From assembly GCA_016765535.1 (NCBI GenBank), contig JAESPQ010000054.1, positions 42,438-106,437 of the forward strand: DNA of 64,000 nucleotides, given 5' to 3'. This stretch comes from Alteromonadaceae bacterium (GTDB taxonomy: Bacteria > Pseudomonadota > Gammaproteobacteria > Enterobacterales > Alteromonadaceae). This document shows positions 8,827 through 19,502 of the stretch, piece by piece. The position numbers were made by a program, and so were the translations under genes. The notes beneath the pieces are model-generated. The model was not told where the DNA came from and did no database searches. It worked only from the letters and a program-made list of their open reading frames with translations. Positions within the stretch are counted from its first letter, which is position 1, and the number at the start of each line of letters is the position of its first letter.

Positions 8827-10419
8827 TTACGCTTTGCTGGCTAAATATTCTTCATAAGTACCTGCGAAATCAGTAAAACCGTCTTTGGTTAGTTCAATGA
8901 TACGGGTTGCTATGCTTGAAACAAATTCACGGTCGTGACTTACAAAAATCAAGGTACCTTCATAAGATTCTAGCGCCATATTTAAGGATTCAATTGATTC
9001 CATATCCATGTGATTAGTGGGTTCATCTAGCATTAGAATATTAGGTTTTTGCATCATTAATTTACCAAAAAGCATACGACCTTTTTCACCACCAGAAAGT
9101 ATTTTTACTGATTTATTAATATCGTCAGCAGAAAATAATAAACGACCTAAATAACCACGAACGGCTTGTTCGTCATCCTCGGGTTGACGCCACTGACTCA
9201 TCCAGTCAAACAAGGTCATGTCGTTTTCAAATTCGTATTCGTGATCTTGTCCATAATAGCCAATATTAACATTTTCAGACCAATTAAATTCGCCTGAGCT
9301 TGCTTCATAGCCAACATCATTCATTAAAGTTCGCAATAGGGTGGTTTTACCAATACCGTTTTCACCAATTATTGCAATACGTTCACCCACTTCGATTAAG
9401 GCTGAAATGTTTTTAAGTACAGGTGTACCATCAAAGCTTTTACTTAATTTTTCAATCACTAAAGCATTGCGAAAGAGTTTTTTCTCTTGTTGAAAACGAA
9501 TAAACGGATTAACACGGCTTGATGCTTTTACATCTTCAAGTTGAATTTTATCTATTCGTTTTGCTCGTGAAGTTGCTTGTTTAGCTTTTGAAGCATTAGC
9601 AGAAAAACGGGCAACAAAGGCTTGTAATTCACCTATTTGTGCTTTTTTCTTGGCATTGTCAGATAATAAACGGGCGCGAGCTTGGGTAGCAGCCAACATA
9701 TATTCATCGTAATTACCCGGATAAACACGTAATTCGCCGTAATCTAAATCAGCCATGTGAGTACAAACACTATTTAAAAAGTGTCTGTCATGCGAGATGA
9801 TGATCATGGTTGAATCACGTTCGTTTAATATTTCTTCAAGCCATTGAATTGTATGAATATCTAAGTTGTTGGTTGGTTCGTCAAGCAGCAAAATATCGGG
9901 ATCAGAAAATAGCGCTTGTGCTAATAATATTCGTAATTTAAAGCCCGGTGCAATTTCGCTCATTAAACCATAATGTTGCTCAACCGGAATACCGACCCCC
10001 ATTAATAATTCGCCCGCACGAGATTCTGCACTGTAACCGTCCATTTCGGCATATTCAGATTCAAGATCGCCAACTTTCATGCCATCTGCTTCACTCATTT
10101 CGGGTAAAGCATAAATACGGTCACGTTCTTCTTTTACTGCCCAAAGTTCGGTATGACCCATAATCACGGTATCAATAACCGTATTACTTTCAAAGGCGAA
10201 TTGATCTTGATGTAATTTACCTAAACGTTCGCCGCTATCAAGGGTGACATTGCCTGAGGTTTGCTCTAAATCATCACCTAAAATTTTCATAAAGGTTGAT
10301 TTACCACAACCATTCGCGCCAATTAGACCATAACGGTTGCCACCACCAAATTTTTGTGAAATGTTTTCAAATAGTGGCTTAGCGCCAAATTGTTGAGTTA
10401 TATTATTTGCTGTGAGCAC
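8827..10419 (-). CDS. ybiT: ABC-F family ATPase YbiT
   Basis: The 530-residue soluble protein has two ABC ATPase domains and no membrane segments. The first Walker A is GANGCGKST (about residue 35), with [11 protein letters not shown] in domain 1 and [10 protein letters not shown] in domain 2. Domain 2 has an intact LSGGEKGR signature, while domain 1 has APGFKLR in its place, as in E. coli YbiT. The linker is basic and matches the YbiT subfamily. ABC-F proteins of this group bind the ribosomal E site and modulate translation of stalling sequences. It is monocistronic, with a terminator downstream. Confidence 0.93.
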   Translation of the reverse strand: MLTANNITQQFGAKPLFENISQKFGGGNRYGLIGANGCGKSTFMKILGDDLEQTSGNVTLDSGERLGKLHQDQFAFESNTVIDTVIMGHTELWAVKEERDRIYALPEMSEADGMKVGDLESEYAEMDGYSAESRAGELLMGVGIPVEQHYGLMSEIAPGFKLRILLAQALFSDPDILLLDEPTNNLDIHTIQWLEEILNERDSTMIIISHDRHFLNSVCTHMADLDYGELRVYPGNYDEYMLAATQARARLLSDNAKKKAQIGELQAFVARFSANASKAKQATSRAKRIDKIQLEDVKASSRVNPFIRFQQEKKLFRNALVIEKLSKSFDGTPVLKNISALIEVGERIAIIGENGIGKTTLLRTLMNDVGYEASSGEFNWSENVNIGYYGQDHEYEFENDMTLFDWMSQWRQPEDDEQAVRGYLGRLLFSADDINKSVKILSGGEKGRMLFGKLMMQKPNILMLDEPTNHMDMESIESLNMALESYEGTLIFVSHDREFVSSIATRIIELTKDGFTDFAGTYEEYLASKA

Positions 10420-10506
10420 TTTTTTATCCTATTATTTCTCGAGGCTGAACTTGTTTTAGTATCAGTATGACAATATTAATGACGTATCTAGTTAGTCGTC
10501 ACGCCA

Positions 10507-10524
10507 TCCTGACGTAGGTCAGGA
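10507..10524. repeat. Dispersed CCTGA-TCAGG hairpin repeat, copy 1
   Basis: TCCTGAC-GTAG-GTCAGGA is a perfect 7-bp stem with a 4-nt loop, sitting between ygiQ and ybiT. Related hairpins occur at 12835-12854 and 21894-21912, flanked by similar words (GTCA before, CTTGTTTAT or CTGTTTAT after), so this looks like a small dispersed intergenic repeat. Confidence 0.6.
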
Positions 10525-10537
10525 GCTTGTTTATCAA

Positions 10538-12817
10538 TTATTTACGTTGTTTTTTATTCTTTAACTTGGGATTATTATTTAGATCATCAAACTGATCTGA
10601 ACTAAAGCGTGTTAACCCACGTTTTGCTTTACTATGTTTGTTAGCGCTATGTTTGTTAGCGCTATGTTTGTTAGTGCTAGAATTGTTAGCGCTATTATTG
10701 TTTTTGTTTCTATAGCCTTGTTGCTCGGCACGGCTTTCTGGTGGTACCAAACACTCAGGTTTATTACCAATTAATTTAGCTAAACCCATTTTTGTCAATG
10801 CTTGGCGAATGCTCGGCCAGTTATTGCTGTCGTGATAACGCAATATTGCCTTATGTAATCGTCGTTGAATAGCTCCTTTGGGTACTATTACGGTTTCGTT
10901 ATTTTTATGAATATTTTTTAACGAATTGATTTCAGTGTGATACAAGGTGGTTGCATTGGCTAATGGTGATGGATAAAAATTTTGTACTTGATCTAATTTG
11001 AAATTATTTTCTTTAAGCCATAGCGCTAAATTCACCATATCTAAATCGGTTGTTCCTGGATGTGCGGAGATAAAGTAGGGGATCAAATACTGTTTTTTGC
11101 CCGCTAGCTTTGAATAATGATCAAACATTTCTTTAAATTCATTATAACTGCCCATCCCCGGTTTCATCATGTTATTTAAGGGCCCTTCTTCGGTATGCTC
11201 GGGCGCTATTTTTAAATAACCGCCAACATGATGTTGGGCTAATTCTTTGACATATTCAGGATCTTGCACTGCTAAATCGTAACGTACACCTGAAGCAATT
11301 AGCACCTTTTTAATACCTTTAATTTTACGTGCTTTTCTGTATAAATTAATGGTTGGGGTGTGATCGGTATCTAAATGACCACAAATAGTCGGCCAGACAC
11401 AAGACGGTTTACGGCAAGTTGCTTCAGCTTTGGGCGATTTACAATTAAGTTTATACATATTCGCCGTTGGGCCGCCTAAATCGGAAATTACGCCAGTAAA
11501 GTTAGGCACTTTGGCTTTTATATCTTCAATTTCGTTTAAAATAGACTCTTCTGATCGACTTTGAATTATGCGTCCCTCATGCTCTGTAATTGAACAAAAA
11601 GTACAACCACCAAAACAACCACGCATAATATTAATTGAGGTTTTGATCATGTCATAAGCAGGAATTTTAGCTTTACCATAGCTAGGGTGTGGCACGCGTT
11701 GATAGGGTAAATCAAAAACACTATCCATTTCTTCGGTGCTTAGTGGATAAGCAGGTGGATTTAACCAAATACTGCGATCGCCATGATTTTGCATTAACGG
11801 TTTAGCCGAACCTGGGTTTACTTCTTGGTGAAAAATGCGCGAGGCATGCGCATACAGCACTTTATTGTTTTTAACTTGCTCGAACGTGGGTAAATTTATA
11901 TAAGTGTATAACCACGGCTTTTTTTTATCTTGCCAGCTTTTGTTACGTAGTGAAGCAGGGTTAAAATCAGTAATATTGACTATTTGTGCTGTTTGAGTGA
12001 CATCAGTAGCAAGATCTATTTGTTCTTCAGTTTGGCTATCACAAGTGTTTGGGGTGATCTCTTGATAAGGGCTAATAATAGGTTCTATTTTACCCGGCCT
12101 GTCAACATCGCGAGAATCAATACCATGCCAGCCTACTAATGCTTGTTTCGTTAAAAAGGCACTGCCGCGTACATCGGTAATGGTTTTAACATCGTCACCA
12201 CGGGCAATGCGGTGCGCTATTTCAACTAAAGGACGTTCAGCATTACCATAAATTAACAAATCGGCTTTTGAATCAAACAAGACTGAACGGCGTACTTTAT
12301 CTGACCAATAGTCATAATGAGCAATACGGCGAAGGCTAGCTTCTATGCCGCCAATAATAATAGGCACGCCTTTATAAGCTTCTTTACAGCGTTGGGTATA
12401 AGCAGTTACAGCTCTGTCTGGGCGTTTACCGCCCTCATCATTGGGAGTATAAGCATCATCATGACGCATACGGCGCTCGGCAGTATAGCGGTTGATCATT
12501 GAGTCCATATTGCCCGCAGTAACACCAAAAAATAAATTGGGTTTACCTAATTGCATAAAAGCATCTTTAGAATGCCAATCAGGTTGAGCAATAATACCAA
12601 CCCTAAAACCTTGTGCTTCAAGCATTCTACCAATAATCGCCATACCAAAGCTGGGATGATCAACATAAGCATCACCCGTAACAATAATTATATCGCAGCT
12701 ATCCCAACCCAATTCGTCCATTTCAGCACGAGACATAGGTAAAAATGGTGCAACACCATAACATTCAGCCCAATATTTAGGGTAGTCGTATAGCTTTTGC
12801 TCGGGTAATGGGATCAT
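10538..12817 (-). CDS. ygiQ: YgiQ family radical SAM protein
   Basis: The 759-residue product belongs to the UPF0313/YgiQ family. It has an N-terminal domain (residues 1-330) and a radical SAM core with the cluster motif CFGGCTFC (CX3CX2C) near residue 405. A C-terminal extension (about 680-759) is rich in Asn, Ser, His and Lys. The core is strongly conserved across gammaproteobacteria, but its substrate is unknown. The tail contains tandem NKHSA-type pentapeptides encoded by a 15-bp DNA repeat, probably a variable-length disordered extension. CCTGA-type hairpins flank the gene on both sides. Confidence 0.92.
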   Translation of the reverse strand: MIPLPEQKLYDYPKYWAECYGVAPFLPMSRAEMDELGWDSCDIIIVTGDAYVDHPSFGMAIIGRMLEAQGFRVGIIAQPDWHSKDAFMQLGKPNLFFGVTAGNMDSMINRYTAERRMRHDDAYTPNDEGGKRPDRAVTAYTQRCKEAYKGVPIIIGGIEASLRRIAHYDYWSDKVRRSVLFDSKADLLIYGNAERPLVEIAHRIARGDDVKTITDVRGSAFLTKQALVGWHGIDSRDVDRPGKIEPIISPYQEITPNTCDSQTEEQIDLATDVTQTAQIVNITDFNPASLRNKSWQDKKKPWLYTYINLPTFEQVKNNKVLYAHASRIFHQEVNPGSAKPLMQNHGDRSIWLNPPAYPLSTEEMDSVFDLPYQRVPHPSYGKAKIPAYDMIKTSINIMRGCFGGCTFCSITEHEGRIIQSRSEESILNEIEDIKAKVPNFTGVISDLGGPTANMYKLNCKSPKAEATCRKPSCVWPTICGHLDTDHTPTINLYRKARKIKGIKKVLIASGVRYDLAVQDPEYVKELAQHHVGGYLKIAPEHTEEGPLNNMMKPGMGSYNEFKEMFDHYSKLAGKKQYLIPYFISAHPGTTDLDMVNLALWLKENNFKLDQVQNFYPSPLANATTLYHTEINSLKNIHKNNETVIVPKGAIQRRLHKAILRYHDSNNWPSIRQALTKMGLAKLIGNKPECLVPPESRAEQQGYRNKNNNSANNSSTNKHSANKHSANKHSKAKRGLTRFSSDQFDDLNNNPKLKNKKQRK
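10631..10693 (-). repeat. 15-bp tandem repeat in the ygiQ tail
   Basis: The unit ATGTTTGTTAGCGCT recurs in tandem with small changes (a TAGTGCT variant and a degraded AATTGTTAGCGCT copy). In protein it encodes NKHSA repeats near the YgiQ C-terminus. All units keep the reading frame, so length changes by slippage would not break the gene. Confidence 0.75.
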
Positions 12818-12834
12818 CTACTCTCTTCACATCA

Positions 12835-12854
12835 ATCCTGATGAAGATCAGGAT
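12835..12854. repeat. Dispersed CCTGA-TCAGG hairpin repeat, copy 2
   Basis: ATCCTGAT-GAAG-ATCAGGAT is a perfect 8-bp stem with a 4-nt loop, in the 5' flank of ygiQ. It shares the CCTGA/TCAGG core with copies 1 and 3. Confidence 0.6.
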
Positions 12855-13065
12855 ATATCATAAAATTAGGCGCGCGATTATAACAGTAATCCCAATAAGG
12901 TGCGAATGAATTATTTTACCGTAGCTATTCGTTTATTGGTCGAAAAAGCTTACACCTAAAGGTTAATTAAATGTAGACTAAATTTGCCAAAACTAAATAG
13001 CCTTAGTATAAAAGGGCGTAATAAAAATTCTCCCAACCTAAATTTAGATAATAAAGACTTAACTT

Positions 13066-15561
13066 ATGAAATTAAAAATTATTGCCGCTGCGATAAGTTT
13101 TTCGCTAGTCGCGTGTGCATCGACCACAACTGCACTTAACACTAATAACAGTGAAAATATTAATACACCGCCAGCTAAAGTAGCCACTATGCCTGCACTT
13201 CATAGTAATGCTAGTGAGGTGATCACCTTAGAACAAATTATGGCAAATCCTGATTGGATGGGGCGTTCACCACAAGCTTGGTATTGGGGTGATGATAATG
13301 AAACGGTGTTTTACCAACAAAAACGTGTAGGCAACCCCTTACGTGATCTTTATCGTTTATCAACCAATGGTGTTAGCGAAAAAGTTGCTTTGGCTAAGCT
13401 ACATATTGCGGCTGATCGTAACGCTGTTGATAATAGCGACCATAGTAAGCAAGTTTATTTATTTAAAAACAATGTTTTTGTTAAAAATTTAGTTTCGGGT
13501 AATGTTCAACAACTAACCAATACATCGGCAGCTAAAAGTGATGTGATGTTTTTAACCAATGGTAATGTTGCTTACCGTATTGGTGATGTTTTTTATGCTC
13601 AAGATATTAAAAGTAATGAAATAATTGAGCTTTTTAATTTAAAAATGACTGCAAAACCACAAGGTTTTAAAGCGCCAGAGACCTATATAGCTAAAGAACA
13701 AGCCAAGCTAATTAATTATATCGCTCTTAATGCGCGCAATACAAAATTACGCGAGCAACAAGATCAACAATTAATGACTCAAAATGAGTCACTTACCCAT
13801 AAAGCGTTTTACTTTGGTAAAGGTAAACAAGTGGTTTATGCTAGTTTATCGCCAACAGGTAAACATTTATTAGTCAGTATTAGTGATGCCAAACCAAGTC
13901 GTAACGATAGTGATATTATACCTAAATATATCGCTAAAAATGGTCATATAATTACGGCAAAAGTACGTTCACGAGTCAGTGATAACCGTCAATACAGTGA
14001 ACAGTTATTTATGCTTGATGCACAAGCAGGTAAAAAAACAGCCTTAGATTACAGCGTATTACCTGACTTTGATAAAGATGTATTAGCTAGTGTTAAAACA
14101 GAAAATTATCAACGTGAAGGCAAAAAATACACGAGTAAAAAACAACCCCGCAATATTGCCGTGATTGAAAGTTGGGATCCTATTCAATGGAATGCAAAAG
14201 GTGATACCGTCGCGGTAATGCTAGAAGCGTGGGATAATAAAGATCGATGGCTTTCTACGGTATCGGTAAATACACCTAAATTAATTAACCAACATCAGTT
14301 ACATGATGATGCATGGATCAACTGGAATTTTAATGAATACGGTTGGTTAAATAATAGCAATAGTTTATATTTTTTGTCTGAACAAAGAGGCTACTCACAG
14401 CTTTATACAAAATCGCTTAACGGTAAGGTGAAGCAATTGACACATGGCAACTTTGAGATAAGTGATGTTACTTTAGGCAATAAAGCACAAAAACTATTCT
14501 TTAAAGCGAATAAAAAACATCCTGGTATTTATGAAATTTATCAAGCTGATGTCAATACAGGAAAAATCACCGCGTTAACCAATTTAGGTGGTATGAATGA
14601 TTATGCGTTAAGCCCCGACAATTCAAAATTGTTAATTCAACATTCAACCATTACTATGCCGCCAGAGCTTTATGTGCAAGCCACGCAAAAGGGCGCAACG
14701 GCTAAACAATTAACCCATACAGTATCGAAAAAATTCTTGTCTTATCCTTGGGTAGCTCCGACGGTAGTTGCTATTGCATCAACGCATAAACAAGAGCATC
14801 AAAATCAACCTATTTATTCAAAAGTGTATTTACCAAAAAACTTCGATACTAAGGTTGATAATACAGGGCAGCAAACTAAAAATCGTGCCGTGATGTTTAG
14901 TCATGGTGCGGGTTATTTACAAAATTCTCATTTGGGTTGGTCTGGTTATTTTCGTGAGTACATGTTTCATAGCATGTTAGTACAACAAGGTTATGTTGTT
15001 ATAGATATGGATTATCGTGCGAGTGCGGGTTATGGGCGCGATTGGCGTACTGCTATTTATCGCCACATGGGTAAACCTGAAGTAGAAGATATGCGTGATG
15101 GGGTTAATTGGTTAGTAAAAAATGCCAATGTTGATAGAAACCGTATTGGCACTTATGGCGGCTCGTATGGTGGATATTTAACGCTAATGAGTATGTTTAC
15201 CGCGCCAGATTTATTTCAGTCAGGTTCAGCATTACGTTTAGTTTCTGATTGGGCTTATTATAATCATGGTTATACCTCAAATATTTTAAATACACCTAAA
15301 GATGATGCCATTGCTTATGAACGTAGCTCACCTATTTATTTTGCTCAAGGGTTAGAAAAACCATTACTGATCAACGCGCCAATGGTGGATGACAATGTGT
15401 TTTTTCAAGATACCGTGCGCTTAGTGCAACGTTTAATTGAGCTAGAAAAGCAAGACTTTGAAACGGCAATTTATCCCGTTGAACGTCATGGTTTTGTTCA
15501 ACCGAGTTCTTGGTTGAATGAGTATCGTCGTATTTATAAATTGTTTGAAAATACGCTTTAG
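13066..15561 (+). CDS. S9 family prolyl oligopeptidase-like lipoprotein peptidase
   Basis: The 831-residue product begins with a lipoprotein signal peptide (lipobox LVAC, Cys17), so it is probably anchored to a membrane facing the periplasm. A beta-propeller-like region with WD-type repeats fills about residues 60-560. The C-terminal alpha/beta-hydrolase domain carries the serine nucleophile motif GGSYGG (Ser700), an acidic residue in the APMVDDNV region and His808 in VERHGF, matching a DPP4/acylaminoacyl-type S9 triad. It likely trims short, possibly proline-containing, peptides imported into the periplasm. It is monocistronic, with a terminator at its 3' end. Confidence 0.88.
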   Translation: MKLKIIAAAISFSLVACASTTTALNTNNSENINTPPAKVATMPALHSNASEVITLEQIMANPDWMGRSPQAWYWGDDNETVFYQQKRVGNPLRDLYRLSTNGVSEKVALAKLHIAADRNAVDNSDHSKQVYLFKNNVFVKNLVSGNVQQLTNTSAAKSDVMFLTNGNVAYRIGDVFYAQDIKSNEIIELFNLKMTAKPQGFKAPETYIAKEQAKLINYIALNARNTKLREQQDQQLMTQNESLTHKAFYFGKGKQVVYASLSPTGKHLLVSISDAKPSRNDSDIIPKYIAKNGHIITAKVRSRVSDNRQYSEQLFMLDAQAGKKTALDYSVLPDFDKDVLASVKTENYQREGKKYTSKKQPRNIAVIESWDPIQWNAKGDTVAVMLEAWDNKDRWLSTVSVNTPKLINQHQLHDDAWINWNFNEYGWLNNSNSLYFLSEQRGYSQLYTKSLNGKVKQLTHGNFEISDVTLGNKAQKLFFKANKKHPGIYEIYQADVNTGKITALTNLGGMNDYALSPDNSKLLIQHSTITMPPELYVQATQKGATAKQLTHTVSKKFLSYPWVAPTVVAIASTHKQEHQNQPIYSKVYLPKNFDTKVDNTGQQTKNRAVMFSHGAGYLQNSHLGWSGYFREYMFHSMLVQQGYVVIDMDYRASAGYGRDWRTAIYRHMGKPEVEDMRDGVNWLVKNANVDRNRIGTYGGSYGGYLTLMSMFTAPDLFQSGSALRLVSDWAYYNHGYTSNILNTPKDDAIAYERSSPIYFAQGLEKPLLINAPMVDDNVFFQDTVRLVQRLIELEKQDFETAIYPVERHGFVQPSSWLNEYRRIYKLFENTL

Positions 15562-15563
15562 TT

Positions 15564-15591
15564 TTGTAGGTCGCCGCTTGCCGCGACAAAA
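15564..15591. repeat. TGTAGGTCGC..GCGACA hairpin repeat
   Basis: TTTTGTAGGTCGC ... GCGACAAAA forms an imperfect stem just after the peptidase stop. The same GTAGGTCG-N-CTTGC-GCGACA arrangement recurs at 26440-26463, indicating a dispersed REP-like element. Confidence 0.55.
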
Positions 15592-15601
15592 TGCCGCTGA
15601 C

Positions 15602-15621
15602 ATCACATGGATGTGATTTTT
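15602..15621 (+). terminator. Terminator of the S9 peptidase gene
   Basis: ATCACAT-GG-ATGTGAT is a perfect 7-bp stem followed by TTTT. It is nested in a larger pairing of AAAATGCCGC (15588-15597) with GCGGCATTTT (15644-15653), whose right arm lies in the end of the convergent binding-protein gene. It could serve both strands. Confidence 0.65.
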
Positions 15622-15632
15622 AGAATATATCA

Positions 15633-16448
15633 CTATTGTAAATGCGGCATTTTATTTTTCCATCGTGCTAAAATTTTTATGTAAGTACCATCACGGTGAA
15701 TTTCACTCAGTTTATCTTGTAATGTGTGGAGCATTGTCTTATTGCTTTGTTTATTGCAAGCAAGATAAAAATTTAAAGGTATACTTTTTATTTCTAAAAC
15801 TCGCTGTAATAAATTGATATTAATACCTGCTAATTTTGCTCGATAACTAATACTTATATCATCAGCAACAATAAAATCAATTTCGGGACGAGTAACTAGT
15901 AAGTTGATCAATGATTTGGTATACCCTAATACATAGAGGTGTTTACCTGCCACAAAACCATTTTCAATCATACCTAAATGAGCTACCCCATCTTTATTAA
16001 CCGCAGTAATATAATTTTTAATATCGCTAAGTTGTTTAATATGTTGAGTGTGATTATTACTTTTTAACCCCCAAATAACGGCATTATTTTCTTTTGTTAT
16101 TTGACCAACCCAAGCAAATTTGTTTTCTCGTATTGGAATGCGAACTATAGAAAAAAGACAAGTATTAGGATTTTTTAAAGTAAGGTTATAACTTCTAACC
16201 CAAGGATACGAGGCTATTGAATATTCAATATTACTACGTTTAAATGTTTCTAGAACAACGTCGGTAGCAAATCCCGTAACGTTATGATTATCTTCACCGA
16301 CTATTTGATAAGGTGGTAAGTATTCGGTAACTAACGTTATTTGTGTTGCAATAGCATTAGAATTTACACCATACATTATGCTTAATATGATATATCGTTT
16401 TATAAATAGTATATTTTGAATCATAAACGATAGTTTCTGCCTAATCAC
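15633..16448 (-). CDS. Periplasmic substrate-binding protein, SBP_bac_3-like (second of tandem pair)
   Basis: The 271-residue product has a hydrophobic leader and a family 3 extracellular solute-binding fold. It opens with TLVTEYLPPYQ and a NVTGFATDVV segment, the typical first lobe. A GTG start at 16448 is preferred because GGAG lies 6 nt before it; it overlaps the upstream paralogue by 8 nt. An ATG at 16424 has no visible ribosome-binding site. No permease or ATPase gene is adjacent. Such orphan proteins in Alteromonadales may act as scavenging receptors or sensory partners rather than transporter subunits; the ligand is unknown. Confidence 0.75.
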   Translation of the reverse strand: MIRQKLSFMIQNILFIKRYIILSIMYGVNSNAIATQITLVTEYLPPYQIVGEDNHNVTGFATDVVLETFKRSNIEYSIASYPWVRSYNLTLKNPNTCLFSIVRIPIRENKFAWVGQITKENNAVIWGLKSNNHTQHIKQLSDIKNYITAVNKDGVAHLGMIENGFVAGKHLYVLGYTKSLINLLVTRPEIDFIVADDISISYRAKLAGININLLQRVLEIKSIPLNFYLACNKQSNKTMLHTLQDKLSEIHRDGTYIKILARWKNKMPHLQ

Positions 16449-17262
16449 GCAGCACTCCGATATTTTTTTGCATCCATGTGGCCATTATTCTTTGCTTTTC
16501 ACCATTTTGTTCTATTGTTTTGAATGCCTTTTTAAGTGTATCAATAATCGATTTTTCGGTGGTATTACTACAAGCTAAATAAAACCTTAATGGTTGTTGG
16601 TTTAATTTTACATAGGTTACAAATAATTTAGGATCAAAACCATTGTTCATAATACGATAATTCATGGTGAGACTATCAATTAAAACCAAGTCAATGTTTC
16701 GTCTACTGATCAGTAATTGTAGTAATGAATCTGAATTGTTGATCACGTAATAATTTTTGTCTCGAATAAAACCATTATGTATTAATGCTTGATGAGTAAA
16801 GTCATTTTTTATAACTGCCGTCATATAATGTTTTGCATCATCAATAGAATTTATTTTTAACTGCTTATTTGACTTTAGACTAACAAAATAAGTATTTGTC
16901 GTGGCAATTTGACCTATCCATTGAAATGATTGCTCTCTATAATTTTCTCTAGCGATAGAATAAATACAGGTGTTTTTATTCTTTTGCGCCATTTCATAAG
17001 ATTGAGACCAAGGGTGCACTCTAATATTGAACTGATAAGGTGTTTTATTTAATACCGCTTTAACCACATCGGTGGCAAAACCTGTGATTTTTTTATTTGA
17101 GTCCAGTAATTGAAAGGGCGGTAAATATTCGGTAACTAAGGTTAATATTTTTGTATTCGCTAAAACAGAGGGGGAATTGAGTAATAAACAGAATAATCCC
17201 CCCGTAATAAATAAATATTGACTTAAAAGGTGACTTTTATTCTGTTTAAAACGCTTTTTCAT
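16441..17262 (-). CDS. Periplasmic substrate-binding protein, SBP_bac_3-like (first of tandem pair)
   Basis: This is a paralogue of the downstream gene, sharing LTLVTEYLPPFQ, KITGFATDVV, a central IDLVLIDSLTMNYR segment and a C-terminal LACSN stretch. I choose the ATG at 17262 (MKKRFKQ...), which gives 273 residues with a classic positively charged signal peptide. An in-frame start 36 bp upstream would add a 12-residue non-signal extension. The two genes overlap, so they form an operon produced by tandem duplication. Family 3 binding proteins usually bind polar amino acids. No transporter partners are nearby and no ligand can be inferred. Confidence 0.75.
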   Translation of the reverse strand: MKKRFKQNKSHLLSQYLFITGGLFCLLLNSPSVLANTKILTLVTEYLPPFQLLDSNKKITGFATDVVKAVLNKTPYQFNIRVHPWSQSYEMAQKNKNTCIYSIARENYREQSFQWIGQIATTNTYFVSLKSNKQLKINSIDDAKHYMTAVIKNDFTHQALIHNGFIRDKNYYVINNSDSLLQLLISRRNIDLVLIDSLTMNYRIMNNGFDPKLFVTYVKLNQQPLRFYLACSNTTEKSIIDTLKKAFKTIEQNGEKQRIMATWMQKNIGVLRD

Positions 17263-17332
17263 GCAAACAACAATATATAGTGTGAACTCTAATGTCATTT
17301 TAGCTTGCTAACTTGCAGACGTCTAACTTTTA

Positions 17333-18961
17333 CTATTGGATTATTGCTTTAGCCATTGCTTCCGCTATTTTTATACCATCAATACCTGCCGATAATATAC
17401 CGCCAGCATAACCAGCACCTTCACCTGCAGGGTATAAACCTTGAGTGTTAATACTTTGTAAGTTTTCTTTGTCGCGTGTAATTTGAATGGGTGATGAAGT
17501 TCGAGTTTCTACTGCGGTTAAAGTCGCATCATTGTTGGCAAAACCTTTTATTTTACGATCAAAGGCTGGAATAGCTTCTCGAATGGCATCAATGGCGTAT
17601 TGCGGTAAACTTTGGCTTAAATCACAATAAGTTACACCGGGTTTGTATGACGGAATAACATCGCCATGCTCACCCGAGGCACGTTTAGCCAGAAAATCTC
17701 CTACCAACTGTACTGGTGCGTCATAACTACTGCCTCCTAATGTAAAGGCTTGTGCTTCTAATTGGCGTTGTAATTCAATTCCCGCAAGTACATCTTCTTT
17801 CCCATCAATTAATGGAAAATCTTCAGGTGAAATACCGACTACTATCGCACTATTTGCATTGCGTTCGTGGCGAGAATATTGACTCATGCCATTGGTGACT
17901 AAGTGACCTTCTTCTGAAGCGGCGGCAACCACAGTGCCGCCAGGACACATGCAAAAGCTATAAACAGAACGGCCATTTTTACAATGATGTACTAGTTTAT
18001 AATCGGCAGAGCCTAAAATAGGATGGCCTGCACTTTTGCCAAAACGAGCTTCATCAATAACCGCTTGCTCATGCTCAATTCTAAAACCGACAGAAAATGG
18101 CTTGGCTTTAATAAAAACGCCTTTTTCATGTAACATTTTAAAGGTATCTCGGGCGCTATGACCTATAGCTAAGGCAATGTGGTTGGTTTTTATGGTTTCG
18201 CCACTAGTAAGCGTCACCCCTTGTACCTGCCCTTTTTCTCCGTCAGTATTAATAATAATATCGTCAACGCGTTGTTCAAAACGAATTTCGCCACCTAGCT
18301 CAATGATGGTATTGCGCATTTTTTCAACCATAGTAACGAGCTTAAAGGTGCCTATATGTGGCTTACTCACATACATTATTTCTTCTGGCGCACCAGCACT
18401 AACAAATTCAGTTAATACTTTACGACCATAATGTTTAGGATCTTTAACTTGACTATAGAGTTTACCATCAGAAAAAGTGCCTGCACCGCCTTCGCCAAAT
18501 TGTACGTTAGACTCTGGATTTAATATTTTTTTGCGCCAAAAGCCAAAGGTATCTTTGGTGCGTTCACGTACTTCTTTGCCACGTTCTAAAATAATGGGTT
18601 TAAAGCCCATTTGTGCTAACAATAATCCTGTAAATAATCCACAAGGACCCATACCGATAACAACAGGGCGTTCAGTCATATTTTCTGGTGCTTGAGCAAC
18701 AAATTGATAACGAGTGTCAGGGCTTGGTTTTATGTGTTGCTCTTTAGAAAACTTACTCAATAAAGCTTGTTCGTTAGAGGTTTTAACATCTAAGGTATAA
18801 ATTAAATGAATATTATTTTTTTGTCTCGCGTCATAGCCACGTTTAAATATTGTAAAATCAATTAGTTGATCTGAGTTTACGGTGAGTTTTTTGAGAATAG
18901 CTTGTTTAAGTTCGTCATCGGTATGATCAAGCGGTAATTTAAAATTAGTTAAACGTATCAT
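17333..18961 (-). CDS. COG2509-type FAD-dependent dehydrogenase
   Basis: The 542-residue flavoprotein has an N-terminal small domain (1-95) and then a Rossmann FAD-binding motif (GMGPCGLFTGLLLAQMGF, about 103-120). The family-specific NVQFGEGGAGTFSDGKL segment and a C-terminal AGGILSAGIDGIKIAEA FAD-contact helix follow. The family is widespread and annotated only as uncharacterised FAD-dependent dehydrogenase. The fold predicts an NAD(P)H-linked redox reaction on an unknown substrate in the cytoplasm. It is divergent from fdxA (145 bp between starts), but a functional pairing with the ferredoxin is speculative. Confidence 0.88.
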   Translation of the reverse strand: MIRLTNFKLPLDHTDDELKQAILKKLTVNSDQLIDFTIFKRGYDARQKNNIHLIYTLDVKTSNEQALLSKFSKEQHIKPSPDTRYQFVAQAPENMTERPVVIGMGPCGLFTGLLLAQMGFKPIILERGKEVRERTKDTFGFWRKKILNPESNVQFGEGGAGTFSDGKLYSQVKDPKHYGRKVLTEFVSAGAPEEIMYVSKPHIGTFKLVTMVEKMRNTIIELGGEIRFEQRVDDIIINTDGEKGQVQGVTLTSGETIKTNHIALAIGHSARDTFKMLHEKGVFIKAKPFSVGFRIEHEQAVIDEARFGKSAGHPILGSADYKLVHHCKNGRSVYSFCMCPGGTVVAAASEEGHLVTNGMSQYSRHERNANSAIVVGISPEDFPLIDGKEDVLAGIELQRQLEAQAFTLGGSSYDAPVQLVGDFLAKRASGEHGDVIPSYKPGVTYCDLSQSLPQYAIDAIREAIPAFDRKIKGFANNDATLTAVETRTSSPIQITRDKENLQSINTQGLYPAGEGAGYAGGILSAGIDGIKIAEAMAKAIIQ

Positions 18962-19105
18962 TGAGTGCTTTCCACAAGGCTATAATGTTTTATATTTATA
19001 GTGGGTTATTTTACCTGAACAGTGCGTCTAGACAAACAACAGATTGAAATTAATAATTAGCAGGGTATGATCGCGCCTATATTTTAAAAATGAATAAACT
19101 TTATT

Positions 19106-19432
19106 ATGGCTTTTGTAGTAACGGATAATTGTATTCGTTGTAAATATACTGATTGTGTTGCGGTGTGTCCTGTGGATGCTTTTTTTGAAGGACCTAATTT
19201 TTTAGTGATCAGCCCTGATGATTGTATTGATTGTGATCTTTGTCCGGTTGAATGCCCTGCGGGAGCTATTTTTCAAGAAGATGATGTACCCGAAGAACAA
19301 CGTGAATTTATTCAGTTAAATGCTGAATTAGCAAAAATTTGGCCGCGTATCACAGAAGTTAAAGAACCGCCCAAAGATGCAGAAAAGTGGGATGGGGTGG
19401 CGGATAAAATTAAGCATCTCATTGTTGATTAG
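19106..19432 (+). CDS. fdxA: 7Fe-type ferredoxin FdxA
   Basis: The 108-residue protein has the two cluster motifs of FdxA ferredoxins: [14 protein letters not shown] near the N-terminus and [12 protein letters not shown] near residue 40, followed by the conserved acidic C-terminal region. This pattern holds a [3Fe-4S] and a [4Fe-4S] cluster. It is a cytoplasmic low-potential electron carrier; the specific partner is not evident. The gene ends in a short tandem repeat (GTTGATTAGCTTT twice, the second copy after the stop), and the TPP riboswitch of the next operon begins about 70 bp downstream. Confidence 0.95.
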   Translation: MAFVVTDNCIRCKYTDCVAVCPVDAFFEGPNFLVISPDDCIDCDLCPVECPAGAIFQEDDVPEEQREFIQLNAELAKIWPRITEVKEPPKDAEKWDGVADKIKHLIVD

Positions 19433-19502
19433 CTTTGTTGATTAGCTTTTTATAATATTTTTATTAACAAACACTAGCATTATTTGCTAGTATGCGCGTC
19501 GA

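Noticed and set aside
16424..16448. ATG 16424 as start of the second binding protein
   Set aside because: No ribosome-binding site precedes it, whereas GTG 16448 has GGAG at 6-nt spacing.
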